Source: an uncultured Allomuricauda sp. (GTDB taxonomy: Bacteria > Bacteroidota > Bacteroidia > Flavobacteriales > Flavobacteriaceae). Taken from it: 33,346 bases of DNA. The notes under the pieces are model-generated. The model worked only from the letters and a program-made list of their open reading frames with translations, was not told the DNA's origin and made no database searches. Shown in pieces: positions 31,585 through 33,346 of the stretch (within the stretch, counting starts at the first letter, position 1; every line of letters begins with the position of its first letter). The stretch covers positions 1 to 33,346 of the forward strand of contig NZ_CAMYIC010000034.1 in NCBI RefSeq assembly GCF_947258355.1, given 5' to 3'. Position numbers and translations under genes: made by a program.

Positions 31585-32376
31585 TTATAGCAGCTTTTCC
31601 AATATTCGCTCCACACCAAAATCGTCGTTGCTATGGGTAGTGTATTTAGCGGTTTTAAGCACATTGGGGTGAGCGTTGGCCATGGCAAAACTGAAATCGG
31701 ACAGTTCCAACATTTCCAAATCGTTGTTGTAATCCCCGAAGACCATGATTTCATGGGAAGCAATCTGAAACTCGTTCATCACTTTTTTCAGGGCATATCC
31801 CTTGTGAGCATTCAAATCGGAAACATCTACCCAATTGGCGCCAGAAACTTTTACTTTTAAATCTCCTTCCAAATGCTTTACGTTCGGATAAATGTGTTTT
31901 TCGGAGTTTTCAAAATGGTAAATGGCAATTTTTAATACTTCTTCATCCACCTGTTTTTGATTCTCCACAATTTCGAACTCGGAATAGTATTCACGAAGCA
32001 TATCGATAAACTCGTCGGAATCACCACCTACAAAAGCATTGTTTTGGCAGCACAAAACGGGATGTACATGTTCCAAAGGACGTACAGTATCTAGAATACG
32101 GTTGACTTCAGATTTACTGATTGGCGTTGTAAGTAGGGTTTCTTCTTGTTTTTTGATCAATGCACCGTTCTCTGCAATCACAAGAATTTCATTTTTGATG
32201 GACTCCAATTTGTCGACCATACTGTGGTATTGTCTTCCGCTGGCAGCAACAAAGGCAATGTTTTTCTTTTTGAGTTCTTCGTAGATTTCAAAAAATCGGG
32301 GGCTTACTTCATGTTTGGAATTCAATAGCGTTCCATCCATATCGGTAACCACCATTTTTATCTGTGATAGGTCCAT
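31585..32376 (-). CDS. Cof-type HAD-superfamily phosphatase
   Basis: A 263-residue cytosolic phosphatase of the HAD IIB (Cof) type. Motif I is TDMDGTLLNS (nucleophile Asp12 and Asp14), motif II is the Ser in FVAASGRQYHS, motif III includes the Lys in AHKGYALKKV, and motif IV is FGDYNNDLEML. The cap domain occupies residues about 85-190. Such enzymes act on small sugar phosphates, nucleotides or cofactors such as FMN and PLP. The specific substrate cannot be read. Confidence 0.9.
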   Translation of the reverse strand: MDLSQIKMVVTDMDGTLLNSKHEVSPRFFEIYEELKKKNIAFVAASGRQYHSMVDKLESIKNEILVIAENGALIKKQEETLLTTPISKSEVNRILDTVRPLEHVHPVLCCQNNAFVGGDSDEFIDMLREYYSEFEIVENQKQVDEEVLKIAIYHFENSEKHIYPNVKHLEGDLKVKVSGANWVDVSDLNAHKGYALKKVMNEFQIASHEIMVFGDYNNDLEMLELSDFSFAMANAHPNVLKTAKYTTHSNDDFGVERILEKLL

Positions 32377-32393
32377 TTCAACTAATTAAGCTG

Positions 32394-32401
32394 CAAAGTT
32401 A
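32394..32401 (-). promoter_or_regulatory. Possible -7 element of HAD gene promoter
   Basis: On the minus strand TAACTTTG matches TAnnTTTG and lies 17 bases before the HAD ATG. The -33 position reads TTC rather than TTG. Confidence 0.45.
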
Positions 32402-32475
32402 TTTGTTATTCACTGAACTGACTCCTTGTTTTGGTAAACTTTATATTAATTTGGGGGACAGAGAATGTTTTTTGC

Positions 32476-32898
32476 ATGAATTTTTATCAGAAAGAAATAC
32501 AACTACGGTCTTATTCCAGAGGTTTCCATTTGATTACGGATACAATTCTTGATGCCTTGCCTGAACTCCGAAAGATAAACACTGGGTTTTTGCAGGTGTT
32601 TATTAAACATACCTCGGCTAGTTTAACAATCAACGAAAATGCGGATCCAACAGTACGGACGGATTTTGAGAGCCACATCAATACCATGGTGCCAGAAAAT
32701 GCACCATATTATGTGCACAACTATGAAGGTCCGGATGATATGCCGGCACATATTAAAGCTTCGTTGATGGGCGCTTCGGTTCAGATTCCCATTACCAATG
32801 GACGTTTGAACATGGGGATATGGCAAGGTATTTATTTATGTGAGCATCGTAATCATGCTTCTGGAAGAAAGTTGGTGATTACAGCTTATGGCCAATAA
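32476..32898 (+). CDS. yjbQ: YjbQ/UPF0047-family protein
   Basis: A 140-residue protein from the ATG at 32476 (MNFYQKEIQLRSYSRGFHLI), which fits family starts. An in-frame start at 32431 would add 15 unmatched residues. Marks are FLQVFIKHTSASLTINENAD, AHIKASLMGASVQIPI and NMGIWQGIYLCEHRNHASGR. E. coli YjbQ has weak thiamine-phosphate synthase activity, and the true role is uncertain. The strictly conserved His and Asp residues suggest metal binding. It is divergent from the HAD gene. Confidence 0.9.
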   Translation: MNFYQKEIQLRSYSRGFHLITDTILDALPELRKINTGFLQVFIKHTSASLTINENADPTVRTDFESHINTMVPENAPYYVHNYEGPDDMPAHIKASLMGASVQIPITNGRLNMGIWQGIYLCEHRNHASGRKLVITAYGQ

Positions 32899-32906
32899 TT
32901 GGAATC

Positions 32907-32932
32907 GTGTCAGTTCGAGCGCAGTCGAGAAC
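32907..32932 (+). repeat. Interspersed imperfect palindrome, copy 2
   Basis: GTGTCAGTTCGAGCGCAGTC followed by GAGAAC, related to 29337-29362. It lies between yjbQ and the rplT terminator, in the intergenic setting usual for this repeat. Confidence 0.6.
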
Positions 32933-32946
32933 ATATATAAAATAAA

Positions 32947-32969
32947 AGATCCCGCACAAGGCGGGATCT
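32947..32969 (-). terminator. Terminator of rplT
   Basis: AGATCCCGC and GCGGGATCT form a perfect 9-bp stem with a 5-base loop. On the minus strand a T-rich stretch (TTTTATTTT) follows, 30 bases after the rplT stop. Confidence 0.85.
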
Positions 32970-32999
32970 AAATAAGCGGGGTAAGTTTATATTAGCTTT

Positions 33000-33344
33000 T
33001 TACTTTACTTTCTCAACAATTGCTTTAAAAGCATCTGGGTGGTTCATGGCCAAATCGGCAAGAACTTTTCTATTAAGTTCAATTCCATTGGCTTTTACCT
33101 TACCCATAAATTGAGAGTAAGACATTCCGTGCATTCTGGCACCAGCATTAATACGGGTAATCCATAGGGAACGGAAAGTACGCTTTTTGTTTCTTCTGTC
33201 GCGGTAAGCATAAAGCATTGCTTTTTCTACCGCATTTTTGGCTACTGTCCAAACGTTTTTACGTCTTCCAAAGTAACCTTTGGCTTGCTTCATCACTTTT
33301 TTTCTTCTAGCTCTTGAAGCAACTGAATTTACTGATCTTGGCAT
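33000..33344 (-). CDS. rplT: 50S ribosomal protein L20
   Basis: A 114-residue, strongly basic ribosomal protein that binds 23S rRNA early in large-subunit assembly. It is full length: [20 protein letters not shown], then [40 protein letters not shown] and [20 protein letters not shown]. It is normally the last gene of infC-rpmI-rplT; the other two would lie beyond the right edge. A terminator follows. Confidence 0.98.
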   Translation of the reverse strand: MPRSVNSVASRARRKKVMKQAKGYFGRRKNVWTVAKNAVEKAMLYAYRDRRNKKRTFRSLWITRINAGARMHGMSYSQFMGKVKANGIELNRKVLADLAMNHPDAFKAIVEKVK

Positions 33345-33346
33345 AA

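Overview
The window looks like chromosomal DNA of a marine-type Flavobacteriaceae bacterium (Bacteroidota). Signs are the low G+C content, the near absence of Shine-Dalgarno sites, promoters of the form TTG-N19/20-TAnnTTTG, secreted and lipoprotein signals typical of the group, and a split transketolase, a DUF1348 protein and a tyrosine integrase of the Bacteroidota type. The genus cannot be fixed from this window.

Layout. (1) 1-1841: tail of an unknown gene, an ECF-type sigma factor, a tiny membrane ORF, a C-terminally short DUF1348 protein, a gene scar, and an exported YHS protein. (2) 2051-3648 (minus): a PPOX-family flavin protein translationally coupled to a type I GAPDH. (3) 4321-8093 (plus): a very compact operon of a flavoprotein disulfide reductase, DUF427, egtB and egtD, i.e. 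ergothioneine synthesis with two unexplained partners and no egtE. (4) 8094-18900: accessory DNA. A 21-bp direct repeat at 8485 and 18862 brackets about 10.4 kb. Inside are a minus-strand run of six exported, membrane or hydrolase-type genes, a serine recombinase lacking its DNA-binding end, a complete IS110-family element with a bridge-RNA-like structure upstream, a puzzling duplicated repeat-core-repeat module, and a tyrosine integrase at the right end. A decayed relative of the IS110 element lies just outside the left repeat. (5) 18987-33346: conserved chromosomal genes: tRNA-Lys, aroK, a phosphoribosyltransferase, an Hsp15-like S4 protein, an FKBP lipoprotein, an outer-membrane barrel protein, two transketolase halves, tgt, an LptF/G permease, accA, dnaB, an unknown exported protein often labelled asparagine synthetase B, a dienelactone hydrolase, a HAD phosphatase, a YjbQ-family protein and rplT.

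The best leads for something undescribed are the four-gene ergothioneine operon with its own disulfide reductase, the integrase-bounded island with hydrolase cargo, and the 16998-17188 duplicated modules, whose flanking repeats agree within a copy while the cores agree between copies. Other oddities are a TGT that has lost its zinc cysteines and an interspersed repeat that appears to supply the start codon and basic region of a signal peptide. No CRISPR array, recognised defence system or rRNA was seen.
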